In this document: one piece after another, positions 16,456 to 24,687 of the stretch
How the letters are laid out: each line of letters opens with the position of its first letter
Position numbering within the stretch: the first letter of the stretch is position 1
Assembly: GCA_045633845.1 (NCBI GenBank)
Contig: JAZQZC010000026.1
Coordinates: 1 to 35,001, forward strand
Direction: 5' to 3'
DNA: 35,001 nt
From: RGIG4708 sp045633845
Lineage (GTDB): Bacteria > Bacillota > Clostridia > UMGS1810
The notes under the pieces: generated by a model
What the model saw: only the letters and a program-made list of their open reading frames with translations
Databases searched by the model: none
Told to the model about the DNA's origin: nothing
Translations under genes and position numbers: made by a program

Positions 16456-17525
16456 TATTCTTCACTTTCGGCGGCTTCTGCCTTAGGCGCGGAAGCTCCC
16501 TCTTTTTTCTCTTTGATTTTTGTCATAATCATATCGTAAAGCATCTGAGTAAACTCAGGATTTGCTTTCATATATTCTTTTACCTTGTCGCGACCCTGAC
16601 CGAGGCGTTCACCCTCGTAGGAGTACCACGCGCCGCCTTTTTTAACTATGTCAAAATCAACTGCAGCATCAAGAATGTTGCCCTCTTTTGAAATACCCTC
16701 GCCAAACATAATGTCAAACTCTGCCTCTTTAAACGGAGGTGCCATTTTGTTTTTGACAATTTTTGCTCTTGTTCTGTTACCTATAATTGAAGAGCCGTCC
16801 TTGATTGCCTCAACTCTGCGCACTTCAATGCGTATTGACGAATAGAATTTGAGCGCTCTTCCGCCTGTAGTAACCTCGGGGTTGCCGTACATTACACCAA
16901 CCTTTTCACGGAGCTGATTGATAAACACAACCACAGTGTTTGACTTGTGAATAACACCTGTAAGCTTACGGAGTGCCTGTGACATAAGGCGTGCGTGCAG
17001 ACCAACGTGCGAGTCACCCATAACGCCTGCAATTTCCGCCTTTGGTACAAGCGCCGCAACAGAGTCGATAACTATTACATCAATTGCGTTGCTTCGTGCA
17101 AGAGCCTCGGCAATTTCAAGCGCCTGTTCCCCTGTGTCGGGCTGTGACACAATGAGTCTGTCAATATCAACACCTAAGTTTCTTGCGTAATTGGGGTCAA
17201 GAGCGTGCTCTGCATCAATAAATGCAACCTCGCCGCCAAGCTTCTGAGCCTCTGCAATAACGTGAAGTGTAAGAGTAGTTTTACCTGAAGATTCAGGTCC
17301 GTAAATTTCGGTAATTCTGCCTCGCGGCAAGCCCCCTATACCAAGAGCCATATCAATGGCAAGCGAGCCGGTAGGTATAACCTCCACATCTATTTTTGGT
17401 GCATTTCCAAGACGCATAACAGAGCCTTCGCCGTATGCCTTTTCAATTTGCTTTAATGCTTCGTCAATTGCTTCTTTTTTGCCGCTGGTTGCAGCAATTT
17501 CAATTTTCTTTGTTTTTTCTGCCAT
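16455..17525 (-). CDS. recA: Recombinase RecA
   Basis: 356 aa. ATP-dependent strand exchange and coprotease function in the SOS response. Walker A GPESSGKTT at 76-84, the FINQLREKVGVMYGNPE DNA-binding loop region, GGRALKFYSS, and the C-terminal domain ending in a Lys/Glu-rich acidic tail. GGAGG precedes the ATG. It follows thiI by 31 bp. I see no clear LexA-type site (GAACnnnnGTTC) in that short gap; expression may come mainly from the promoter before the desulfurase gene or from inside thiI. Confidence 0.98.
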   Translation of the reverse strand: MAEKTKKIEIAATSGKKEAIDEALKQIEKAYGEGSVMRLGNAPKIDVEVIPTGSLAIDMALGIGGLPRGRITEIYGPESSGKTTLTLHVIAEAQKLGGEVAFIDAEHALDPNYARNLGVDIDRLIVSQPDTGEQALEIAEALARSNAIDVIVIDSVAALVPKAEIAGVMGDSHVGLHARLMSQALRKLTGVIHKSNTVVVFINQLREKVGVMYGNPEVTTGGRALKFYSSIRIEVRRVEAIKDGSSIIGNRTRAKIVKNKMAPPFKEAEFDIMFGEGISKEGNILDAAVDFDIVKKGGAWYSYEGERLGQGRDKVKEYMKANPEFTQMLYDMIMTKIKEKKEGASAPKAEAAESEE

Positions 17526-17556
17526 TTTTTGCCTCCGTTTATATTAAACCTTTATT

Positions 17557-18720
17557 TTATACATATAACATTTCTGTGCCGTTAACTGCATCTTCTATAA
17601 GTTTTTCTACATCCAGTATGTTTTGCGCTGATGCAACCTTTTCGATTATGGGCTTTGTTGCGGGATGCCTTGGTGTAAACACTGTGCAGCAATCCTCATA
17701 TGGTAATATGGATGTTTCAAATGTGTCTATTTTTCGGGAAATTTCAACAATCTCCTCCTTGTCCATGCCTATTACAGGGCGGAATACAGGCATATTAACC
17801 ACATCATCTGTTACCGCCAGGGCGTTCATTGTCTGGCTTGCCACCTGCCCTATGCTTTCGCCTGTTATAAGTGCTTTGCAGCCGCGCTGCCTTGCTATTT
17901 TTTCGGCAATTGCCATCATAAAGCGGCGCATAACAAGTGTCATATATTCTTCGGGGCATTTATCTCTTATCTGCAGCTGTATTTCAGTAAAGGGCACAAT
18001 GTGCACCTTCATACCGCCTGTGTATGAGCCAACAATTTTTGCAAGCTTCATAACCTTGTCTTTGGCGCGGTCGCTTGTGTAAGGGTAGCTAAAAAAGTGT
18101 ATTGCCTCAAGGCGCACTCCGCGCTTTGCAATCATATACCCTGCCACAGGGCTGTCTATGCCGCCCGAGAGCAGCAGCATTGCATTGCCGTTTGTACCAG
18201 CGGGCATACCGCCTGCGCCCTTAATTCTGCCTGTGTGCACATATGCGTTTGTTTCTCGGATATCTACATTTACGGTTACATCGGGGTTGTGTACATCCAC
18301 CTTGAGATGATGAAATTTTGAAAGTATTGCTCCCCCAACCTCACTGCAAATTTCGGGAGATTTGAGCGGAAACCTTTTGTCTGCCCTTTTTGACTCCACC
18401 TTAAAGGTTTTTGCACTTGTCAGCTTTGGTGCAAAAATGTCGGTAACCACACTGCATATGCTTTGCATATCCTTTTCACATTCAAATGCTTCTATAATAG
18501 AAACTATGCCGAACACGTGCTTTAACACATCTATTACTTCGTCTGTTTTGTCGTCATCCTCGGGCGTAATATATATGTTAGCCTGAGCTTTGTGTATATC
18601 TACCTTGCACACGCTGCGCAGTGCCCCTCTGATATTTTTTATAAGTGCATCCTCAAACACAGGTCTGTTAAGGCCTTTGAGGATTATTTCGCCATATCTG
18701 ACCAATATAATTCTTTTCAA
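17557..18720 (-). CDS. thiI: tRNA 4-thiouridine synthase ThiI
   Basis: 387 aa. Transfers sulfur to U8 of tRNA, and in many bacteria also serves thiazole synthesis. N-terminal ferredoxin-like and THUMP domains (about 1-165), PP-loop ATPase motif SGGIDSP at 185-191, and a PYEDCCTVFTPRHP segment near 340-353 with adjacent cysteines that may take the persulfide. No C-terminal rhodanese domain, as in Bacillus-type ThiI, which instead relies on a dedicated cysteine desulfurase. That partner is the gene just upstream, 4 bp away. Confidence 0.94.
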   Translation of the reverse strand: MKRIILVRYGEIILKGLNRPVFEDALIKNIRGALRSVCKVDIHKAQANIYITPEDDDKTDEVIDVLKHVFGIVSIIEAFECEKDMQSICSVVTDIFAPKLTSAKTFKVESKRADKRFPLKSPEICSEVGGAILSKFHHLKVDVHNPDVTVNVDIRETNAYVHTGRIKGAGGMPAGTNGNAMLLLSGGIDSPVAGYMIAKRGVRLEAIHFFSYPYTSDRAKDKVMKLAKIVGSYTGGMKVHIVPFTEIQLQIRDKCPEEYMTLVMRRFMMAIAEKIARQRGCKALITGESIGQVASQTMNALAVTDDVVNMPVFRPVIGMDKEEIVEISRKIDTFETSILPYEDCCTVFTPRHPATKPIIEKVASAQNILDVEKLIEDAVNGTEMLYV

Positions 18721-18724
18721 ATCA

Positions 18725-19870
18725 CTATCTCCTGTTCATTATTCGCATAAGGTTTGTAACCTCTTTTTGCACAACCTCAATTGTATACTCAATTTCCTCT
18801 TTGGTATTAAATTCCGAAAGAGAAAACCTTATGGCACTGTCTGTTCTTTCTTTACCAAGCTTCATTGCCGAGAGCACATAGCTTATGCTGTCTTTTTTTG
18901 AGTTGCAGGCACTGCCCGACGACACATAAATGCCCCTTGATTCAAGCACGTGCAAAAGCACCTCGGAGCGCACTCCCACAAACGAAATGTTGAGTATGCT
19001 ATATAACGCGTCCTCAGGTGAATTTACCACTGCACCCTCAATTTTTCCAAGCCCCTCGCAAAGACGGGATTTGAGCTTTGCAATGTGCTTAGCAGTTGAC
19101 TCCATATTTTCAAACTTGAGCTGTGCCGCCTTTGCAAAGCCAGCAATTGCCGCAAGATTTTCGGTGCCGGAGCGCATTGCCTTTTCCTGACCGCCGCCAA
19201 GCAGCTGAGGTGTAATTTTAACACCCTTGCGCACATACAACGCACCTATTCCGTTGGGACCGTGTATTTTGTGACCCGAAATTGCGAGCATATCAATACC
19301 AGATTTTTTTACGTTAATCTTAATTTTGCCGTAGGCTTGCACTGCATCAACGTGAAAGGCGCATCTGCTGTGGTCTATCATAGCAGAAATTTCGTTTATG
19401 GGCTGAATTGCGCCAGTTTCGTTATTAACTGCCATAATGCTAACTAAAATGGTGTTGTCGTCGATTTGCTCGCGCAGTTGCTCCATATCCACCTTGCCAT
19501 TTTTGTCAACATCTATATAGCATACGTCAAAGCCGCATTTGGTAAGATGCTCAAAGCTTTCAAGCACCGCCTTGTGCTCTGTAACCTGAGTAATTACCTT
19601 GGTACCTCTTCGGCGGTTTGCCATAGCATAGCCTATTATTGCAAGGTTGTCACTCTCTGTACCTCCACAAGTAAAGTATAATTCATCAGGTGTACAATAA
19701 ACAGTACTCGAAATTACCTCTCTGGCGTTTTGCATCAAATCTTCGGCATTTTTGCCCATTTTGTGGAGTGATGATGCATTGCCGTAGGTATTTAACATTG
19801 TATCATAAACCACGTCGGCAACCTGCTTATACGGTGCTGTAGTGGCGCTGTTGTCAAGATATACTTCCAT
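18725..19870 (-). CDS. Cysteine desulfurase (NifS/IscS family, probable ThiI partner)
   Basis: 381 aa PLP enzyme that strips sulfur from cysteine to form an enzyme persulfide. PLP Lys201 in ISGHKIHGPNG, His99 in TEHKAV, catalytic Cys322 in SSGSACNSKKDS. The short loop around the cysteine is of the IscS/NifS group rather than SufS. Position directly before thiI matches the Bacillus NifZ-ThiI pair, so its likely job is sulfur delivery for tRNA thiolation. No iscU or other Fe-S scaffold gene is adjacent. AGAGGA lies before the ATG. It leads the eight-gene minus-strand unit. Confidence 0.92.
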   Translation of the reverse strand: MEVYLDNSATTAPYKQVADVVYDTMLNTYGNASSLHKMGKNAEDLMQNAREVISSTVYCTPDELYFTCGGTESDNLAIIGYAMANRRRGTKVITQVTEHKAVLESFEHLTKCGFDVCYIDVDKNGKVDMEQLREQIDDNTILVSIMAVNNETGAIQPINEISAMIDHSRCAFHVDAVQAYGKIKINVKKSGIDMLAISGHKIHGPNGIGALYVRKGVKITPQLLGGGQEKAMRSGTENLAAIAGFAKAAQLKFENMESTAKHIAKLKSRLCEGLGKIEGAVVNSPEDALYSILNISFVGVRSEVLLHVLESRGIYVSSGSACNSKKDSISYVLSAMKLGKERTDSAIRFSLSEFNTKEEIEYTIEVVQKEVTNLMRIMNRR

Positions 19871-19913
19871 TACGCGTTCCTCTGATATAAGTTTTTATAC
19901 ATATTCACAATAT

Positions 19914-19942
19914 ATTATACTATATAAATAAACGTTTTTCAA
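19914..19942 (-). promoter_or_regulatory. Promoter of the desulfurase-thiI-recA unit
   Basis: On the minus strand, TTGAAA (19937-19942), 17-bp spacer, TATAAT (19914-19919), 44 bp before the start codon. Divergent from the tRNA promoter. Confidence 0.7.
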
Positions 19943-19988
19943 GTCAAATATATTACCACAGATAAAAGAAAAATTTTTTAAAAAACTG

Positions 19989-20017
19989 TTGACAACTTGA
20001 GCTTTGCGTGGTATTAT
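19989..20017 (+). promoter_or_regulatory. tRNA-Ser promoter
   Basis: TTGACA (19989-19994), 17-bp spacer, TATTAT (20012-20017), 30 bp before the first tRNA gene. Confidence 0.72.
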
Positions 20018-20047
20018 ATATAGGTAGCTTGCAAAAAGCGCACAAAC

Positions 20048-20134
20048 GGAGAGGTGTCCGAGTGGTTTAAGGAGCTAGTCTTGAAAACTAGTGATGCGAA
20101 AGCACCCAGAGTTCGAATCTCTGCCTCTCCGCCA
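20048..20134 (+). tRNA. tRNA-Ser (UGA anticodon)
   Basis: Acceptor GGAGAGG pairs with CCTCTCC; anticodon stem CTAGT/ACTAG with loop CTTGAAA, hence anticodon TGA; long class II variable arm (GATGCGAAAGCACC); T loop GTTCGAATC; CCA is encoded. Reads UCA-type serine codons. Confidence 0.97.
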
Positions 20135-20195
20135 TTTTTTTATCTAAATATATTTTGAGAGTTACATCTGTTCGGCAGGTGTAGCTGCACTTCAC

Positions 20196-20286
20196 GGAGA
20201 AGTACTCAAGAGGCCGAAGAGGCGCCCCTGCTAAGGGTGTAGGTCGTTAACGCGGCGCGAGAGTTCAAATCTCTCCTTCTCCGCCA
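20196..20286 (+). tRNA. tRNA-Ser (GCU anticodon)
   Basis: Acceptor GGAGAAG pairs with CTTCTCC; anticodon loop CTGCTAA (anticodon GCT) on a 5-bp stem CGCCC/GGGTG with one G-T pair; long variable arm; T loop GTTCAAATC; CCA encoded. Reads AGC/AGU serine codons. It is 61 bp after the first tRNA and probably on the same transcript. Its last base is also the first base of the following terminator stem. Confidence 0.96.
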
Positions 20287-20496
20287 CCAAAAAAGCAAGC
20301 ATCTTTTGATGCTTGCTTTTTTGGTGCATCGAATAAGAGAGATTTGAACTCCAAGGGGGCAAAAAACGTTAAGAAAAAGTTGCCGGTGGCAAGTTTTTTA
20401 GTTTTTTGTTGCGTAGCCCGGTACCGAAATGCAAAGTATTTGGGTGGGCAAGCAGGGCGGATTGCAAAGCAATACGCTTCTCTCCTTCTCCGCCAC
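20261..20496. repeat. Element made of tRNA-Ser 3'-end pieces
   Basis: Three related pieces are present. The last 18 bases around the tRNA 3' end (20270-20287) recur exactly, in direct orientation, at 20479-20496. A 15-base inverted copy of the T-arm (tRNA 20261-20275) lies at 20337-20351. The interval between also holds a TTGCC-GGT-GGCAA hairpin flanked by A and T runs (about 20370-20400). The direct repeats resemble the attL/attR left by integration at a tRNA 3' end, but only about 190 bp separate them and no integrase is present. An open frame crossing this element on the minus strand reads through tRNA sequence and is not a gene. Confidence 0.6.
20286..20325 (+). terminator. Terminator of the tRNA-Ser pair
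   Basis: Perfect 18-bp stem with a TTTT loop. The core GCAAGCATC/GATGCTTGC (20295-20316) is directly followed by T6. It is symmetric enough (A6 on the other side) to work in both directions. Confidence 0.88.
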
Positions 20497-20574
20497 AAAA
20501 AAGCTCACCGCAATTTATATGTTGTGAGTTTAACAAATAATGAATGGATGAAAATTTAATTTTATATTCGTACA

Positions 20575-20613
20575 AATAAAGTGTCAGGCAAATAAAACGC
20601 CTGACACTTTATT
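20575..20613. terminator. Bidirectional terminator after pyruvate kinase
   Basis: A perfect 15-bp stem (AATAAAGTGTCAGGC / GCCTGACACTTTATT) with a 9-base loop. It lies 22 bp beyond the pyk stop and has T-rich sequence on both exits. Confidence 0.75.
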
Positions 20614-20634
20614 ATTATCTGTATACAAAATAAC

Positions 20635-22050
20635 CTATTCAATAACGTGTACTCTCATTACATCGCTTATGCCTATTGCATCAAGGTGTGCGCCTCCAAT
20701 AATTATAACCTTGTCGCCGCGGCGCGCGATGCTTGTTTCGTCAAGCTTTTGTATTGCAGAGTCAAACAGAGAATCTGTGTTTTTTTGAACATCGTTCATA
20801 ACAGGAATAACACCCCAGCTGAGTGCAAGCTGATGATAGTTTTTTGCATTGGTGGTTGCCGCAATTATGGGGCAGTTTGGTCGGAATTTTGAAATCATAC
20901 GCGCAGTGTGCCCTGTTAGCGTCAGCGCAACAATTGCCGAAGCATTAAGGTCTATGGCAGTGGTACAGGAGGCGTGGCAAACTGCGTCGGTAATGGTATT
21001 GTTTTTTACCTTTTCTCTCAAAAATCTGCCTGTGTAATTGATGCTATTTTCGGTACTTTCAGCAATTTCGGACATTGCAATAACACTCTCTACGGGGTAG
21101 TCGCCTGCAGCGGTTTCACCTGAGAGCATAATTGCGCTTGTGCCGTCGTACACTGCATTTGCCACATCCGATACCTCCGCTCTTGTGGGGCGCGGATTGT
21201 GCACCATAGAGTCAAGCATTTGCGTTGCGGTAATTGCCATTTTGCCTGCGGCATAGCATTTTTTGATAAGCATTTTTTGAATTGCAGGGAGCTTTTGAAA
21301 AGATATTTCAACTCCCATATCGCCTCGTGCCACCATAATTCCGTTGCATGCAGCTAAGATGCTGTCTATGTTTTCAACGCCTTCGTTATTTTCGATTTTT
21401 GCAATAACCTTGATGTGTGTTCCGTTGTTTTTTTGCAGTATGTCAAACACATCCTTTACGTCGCTTTCGCAGCGCACAAAGGATGCAGCAATAAAATCTA
21501 TATCGTGCTTTATGCCAAAAATTATATCTTCCCTGTCTTTTTCGGTCATATAGGGCATATCGAGATTAATTCCCGGCAGGTTTATGCTCTTTTTGTTGGA
21601 GAGCTTGCCGCCATTGCGCACAAAGCATTTTATATCGGTGTCGGTGGTTTCTACGGCAATGAGCTCAATAAGACCGTCGTCAATAAGAATTCTGTCGCCA
21701 AGCTTTATGCGGTAGGGCAGCTCGCTGTACGAAATCGAAACATGATTTTCATCCCCCACCACATCGCAGGTGGTAAGAGTAAAGTTTTGCCCCTTTGTGA
21801 GCATAACAGACTTGTTTTCAAACTCGCCTATGCGTATTTCGGGGCCTTTTGTATCAAGCAAAATTGCAATAGGCTGATTCATCTCGTCGCGGAGCTTTTT
21901 TACCATATTTATTCTGCGGAGCTGCTCCTCGTGATCCCCGTGTGAAAAATTGAGTCGTGCAACGTTCATACCCGCTTTTATAAGGCTGCGAAGTACATTT
22001 TCGTCATCGGTAGAGGGGCCGAGAGTGCATATAATTTTGGTCTTTCTCAT
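20635..22050 (-). CDS. pyk: Pyruvate kinase
   Basis: 471 aa. Converts phosphoenolpyruvate and ADP to pyruvate and ATP, the last step of glycolysis. ARLNFSHGDHEE at about 31-42, LLDTKGPEIR, the substrate region MVARGDMGVEI, and the signature TATQMLDSMVHNPRPTRAEV. Length is that of the short form without the extra C-terminal PEP-utiliser domain found in Bacillus enzymes. GGAGGAAAC precedes the ATG. It starts 42 bp after the aminotransferase stop and is probably co-transcribed with it; a strong terminator follows. Confidence 0.97.
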   Translation of the reverse strand: MRKTKIICTLGPSTDDENVLRSLIKAGMNVARLNFSHGDHEEQLRRINMVKKLRDEMNQPIAILLDTKGPEIRIGEFENKSVMLTKGQNFTLTTCDVVGDENHVSISYSELPYRIKLGDRILIDDGLIELIAVETTDTDIKCFVRNGGKLSNKKSINLPGINLDMPYMTEKDREDIIFGIKHDIDFIAASFVRCESDVKDVFDILQKNNGTHIKVIAKIENNEGVENIDSILAACNGIMVARGDMGVEISFQKLPAIQKMLIKKCYAAGKMAITATQMLDSMVHNPRPTRAEVSDVANAVYDGTSAIMLSGETAAGDYPVESVIAMSEIAESTENSINYTGRFLREKVKNNTITDAVCHASCTTAIDLNASAIVALTLTGHTARMISKFRPNCPIIAATTNAKNYHQLALSWGVIPVMNDVQKNTDSLFDSAIQKLDETSIARRGDKVIIIGGAHLDAIGISDVMRVHVIE

Positions 22051-22092
22051 TTATTTGTTTCCTCCGTTGCTGATATTTTATTGTGTGTTACA

Positions 22093-23280
22093 TTATTTGT
22101 ATTCCTTGGCAAGCTTTTCAAATGACGGAAGCGCTTTTTCAATCATTTCCGTTGATACGCAGTATGAAATTCGTACATAACCGGGGTAGCCAAAGCTGTC
22201 GGCAGGTACAATTAAAAGCTCGTGTTTTTTTGCCCTTTCGCAAAAATCACGCGAGCTTGGCTCAAGTGCTTTTACAAACAGATAAAATGCGCCGTCGGGC
22301 TGTGCAACCTTGTAGCCGTATTTTGCAAGAGCTTCACAAAGAATGTCACGATTTTTCTTGTATACCGAGATATCCGAGGTTTTGCCGATGCATTTTGGCA
22401 CAATTTTCTGAAAAAGGCTTGGTGCACATACAAAACCAAGTGACCTGCCTGCGCCGCACACTGCAAAGTAAACTGTCTGCCAGTCGTTTGCTGTATTTGG
22501 CACAAGTATGTAGCCTATGCGCTCACCAGGAAGTGAAAGAGATTTGCTAAACGAATAGCAAACAATTGTGTTGTTGTAATAATTTGGTATAAAAGGCACA
22601 ACTGTGCTGTCATCGTACACAAGCTCGCGGTACGGCTCGTCGGCAATAATATAAATATCCTTGCCGTATTTTTGCTGCGCATCATTCATAACGGAGGCAA
22701 GCTTTTGTATTGTATCGGGCGACAAAACAACTCCCGAGGGATTGTTTGGCGAATTGATGATTATTGCCTTTGTATTTTGGTTAATTGCATTTTTGAGTGC
22801 ATCAAAATCCACCTGAAAATCCTCTTCGCGGCATTTTACAATCACAGGAGTCATACCCGCCTGCTTTATAAACACTGTGTATTCGGGAAAAAATGGTGCA
22901 AGCACTATAACCTCGCCATCATGCTCCGATATTGCCGAAAGAGATATTGTAAGTGATGCCGCAGCACCAACTGTCATATAAAAATTGTCTCCTGTATAGC
23001 TTGTACCAAAATTTGCGTTTACATACTCGGCACAGCTTTTGCGCACGTCGGGAGCACCCTGTGCAGAGGTATATCCGTGAAGTGCAACAGGGTCGGTATT
23101 AAGCACAAGGTCACTGAGTGCCTCTTTTACACATTCAGGTGCGGGAACGCTGGGGTTGCCGAGGCTGAAATCAAACACATTTTCTGCCCCTATTTCTGCT
23201 TTTCTTTTTAATCCATATTCAAATAACTCTCTTATTTCGCTGCGGCGGCTGCCCAGCTCGTACATTTTTTGTGATACCAT
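22093..23280 (-). CDS. PLP-dependent class I/II aminotransferase (aspartate aminotransferase-like)
   Basis: 395 aa, fold type I. SPNNPSG with Asn180, DEPYREL with Asp214 and Tyr217, PLP Lys246 in CYSFSKSLSLPGERIGY, and a C-terminal YVRISYCVST with the carboxylate-binding Arg. Substrate cannot be fixed from sequence; aspartate, alanine or aromatic amino acids are possible. The frame is open upstream to 23415, but that extension lies in REP sequence. The ATG at 23280, with AAAGGA about ten bases before it, is the start. It precedes pyk, so a role making or using pyruvate or oxaloacetate is plausible but unproven. Confidence 0.92.
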   Translation of the reverse strand: MVSQKMYELGSRRSEIRELFEYGLKRKAEIGAENVFDFSLGNPSVPAPECVKEALSDLVLNTDPVALHGYTSAQGAPDVRKSCAEYVNANFGTSYTGDNFYMTVGAAASLTISLSAISEHDGEVIVLAPFFPEYTVFIKQAGMTPVIVKCREEDFQVDFDALKNAINQNTKAIIINSPNNPSGVVLSPDTIQKLASVMNDAQQKYGKDIYIIADEPYRELVYDDSTVVPFIPNYYNNTIVCYSFSKSLSLPGERIGYILVPNTANDWQTVYFAVCGAGRSLGFVCAPSLFQKIVPKCIGKTSDISVYKKNRDILCEALAKYGYKVAQPDGAFYLFVKALEPSSRDFCERAKKHELLIVPADSFGYPGYVRISYCVSTEMIEKALPSFEKLAKEYK

Positions 23281-23323
23281 TTTTTGATTTCCTTTCTGTA
23301 GTGATTGTGACAAAGCTAACCGC

Positions 23324-23566
23324 TGACAGCAGGGGGATGCTCGCATGACAACGGGGATGTTTTGACAAATGGGGATGTTCCTTTGCAAAAGGTGCGTCCC
23401 CATTTGTTGAAACATTCATTTTTGTTCGTCACGTATGTCCTCGCTTACCCAAGCGAACAACTAAAACCAACCTGTGACATCAGGGGGACGCACCTTCTTC
23501 GAAGGAACTTCCCCCTCTGTCACCGATTGACATAGCTCTATGTGCAAAAACAGCCCCGTCCCCGAC
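23324..23566. repeat. REP-like cluster C
   Basis: Left half-unit TGACAGCAGGGGGATG at 23324; intact plus unit 23358-23414 (TGTTTTGACAAATGGGG arms) lying inside an interrupted outer unit whose arms are near 23341-23357 and 23437-23455; intact minus unit 23475-23522 (TGACA/TGTCA); and half of the GTCGGGGACGG-type hairpin at 23539-23566. It fills the gap between the GerMN gene and the aminotransferase gene. Bases 23341-23443 are identical to 31535-31637 in cluster G. Confidence 0.85.
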
Positions 23567-23568
23567 GC

Positions 23569-24492
23569 TTATTCTATAAAAGATTCATCACGTCTGAATG
23601 GTTCGGAAACGTCGTATTCGCCAAGCCATTCGGTTTTTTCGCCCTCTATAAGAAACTGTACCTGCTCAATTTCGGGGAGCTCTGTAAGAGAATTTACAAC
23701 AGAATATATTGCCATTGTAGAGGCGGAAGAACCGCCGCCGATATTTTCGGCAAATTCTTTTGAAAAGTTAACAAAACATATTTTTTCTTTGGTTTCTACC
23801 GAAAGGACTTTTATTCCCTGAGGCAGTGTAGCATACTGATTGTCGCCCTCAGGGCCCTCTATAAGCTCGATGAGAATAGTTTTTTCCATACTGTTGTCCA
23901 CAATTGTAGCTCTGCGGCGCTGGGCAACAAGCTTTTCGCCCATTTCGTCGCTGAAGTACAGAGTAACATATTTTTGTGTAACATTGTCACCCTCACTAAG
24001 CACAATGTCATTTTCGCCAAGGACACCCACAGGCTCGCCGTTTGCACCGGTGAGAGCAGCATTTTCCACGCGGATTTCCACTCTGTCTATGCCTGGAAGC
24101 TCACACAGAGTTTTTACAATGGAGTACCTTGCAAGCAGCTCCATACTTTTTGCATTGTCGCCCTCAAATTTGAGATAATTGCCCGAAAAATTTATTTTGG
24201 CGGTCATTTCAACAATTTCAAAATTCAAAATCTGCGTACCGCTTGGTATAACAGCCTTTGAAGATGTGTCACCCGGGCCCTCTGTGAGCTTTTGCAAAAC
24301 TGTGCGCGGCAGTGATTCATCCTCGCCGTAAGTAATTGTCCGCTTTTCGGATTTGAGATTGTTGTACTCCGAATTTGAAAAGTACAGATTTACATCCTTT
24401 GAAATTGTACCATCATCTGACGTGTTACCGCCGCAGGCGCAAAGCAAGCCTGCCAGCACAATTACCAAAACTAAAGAAAATATTTTTTTCAT
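23569..24492 (-). CDS. GerMN-domain lipoprotein
   Basis: 307 aa. Lipoprotein signal with LCAC lipobox (Cys20), then two GerMN domains (about 55-165 and 185-290) marked by repeated pairs such as VLQKLTEGPGD / ILIELIEGPEGD and IPSGTQILNFEI / LPQGIKVLSVET. GerM, which contains this domain, acts at the cell surface in spore formation and germination in Bacillus, but the domain is also widespread in non-sporulation lipoproteins. AGGAGG precedes the ATG at 24492; the frame upstream runs into repeat sequence. It follows the two-component pair in the same direction, separated by cluster D, and could be part of that regulon. Confidence 0.88.
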   Translation of the reverse strand: MKKIFSLVLVIVLAGLLCACGGNTSDDGTISKDVNLYFSNSEYNNLKSEKRTITYGEDESLPRTVLQKLTEGPGDTSSKAVIPSGTQILNFEIVEMTAKINFSGNYLKFEGDNAKSMELLARYSIVKTLCELPGIDRVEIRVENAALTGANGEPVGVLGENDIVLSEGDNVTQKYVTLYFSDEMGEKLVAQRRRATIVDNSMEKTILIELIEGPEGDNQYATLPQGIKVLSVETKEKICFVNFSKEFAENIGGGSSASTMAIYSVVNSLTELPEIEQVQFLIEGEKTEWLGEYDVSEPFRRDESFIE

Positions 24493-24511
24493 ACTGAAAA
24501 CCTCCTGACTA

Positions 24512-24672
24512 TTCGCATGACAACGGGGATGTTTTGACAAACGGGGATGTTCGCATGACAACGGGGACATTCCTCGCAAAAGGTGTGTCCTCGCTGCCCA
24601 CGCAAACAATTGAAAACCAACCGATGACAGATGGGGGACGCACCTTCTGCTAAGGAACTTCCCCCACTGTCA
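24512..24672. repeat. REP-like cluster D
   Basis: Two unpaired left arms (24512-24549), an intact plus unit 24550-24605 (GGGGACATTCC ... GGTGTGTCCTC) and an intact minus unit 24625-24672 (TGACAG/CTGTCA). It lies 15 bp beyond the histidine kinase stop. Confidence 0.85.
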
Positions 24673-24687
24673 CCTCTGTCACACAAC

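Noticed and set aside
20265..20498. 77-codon open frame on the minus strand across the tRNA-linked element
   Set aside because: It reads through the 3' end of a tRNA and its terminator, has no ribosome site, and is composed of repeat sequence.
23281..23415. N-terminal extension of the aminotransferase, with similar ones for GerMN (24493-24609) and the acetyltransferase (32277-32441)
   Set aside because: These extensions translate REP units, and in each case a better start with a ribosome site lies at the conserved N-terminus.
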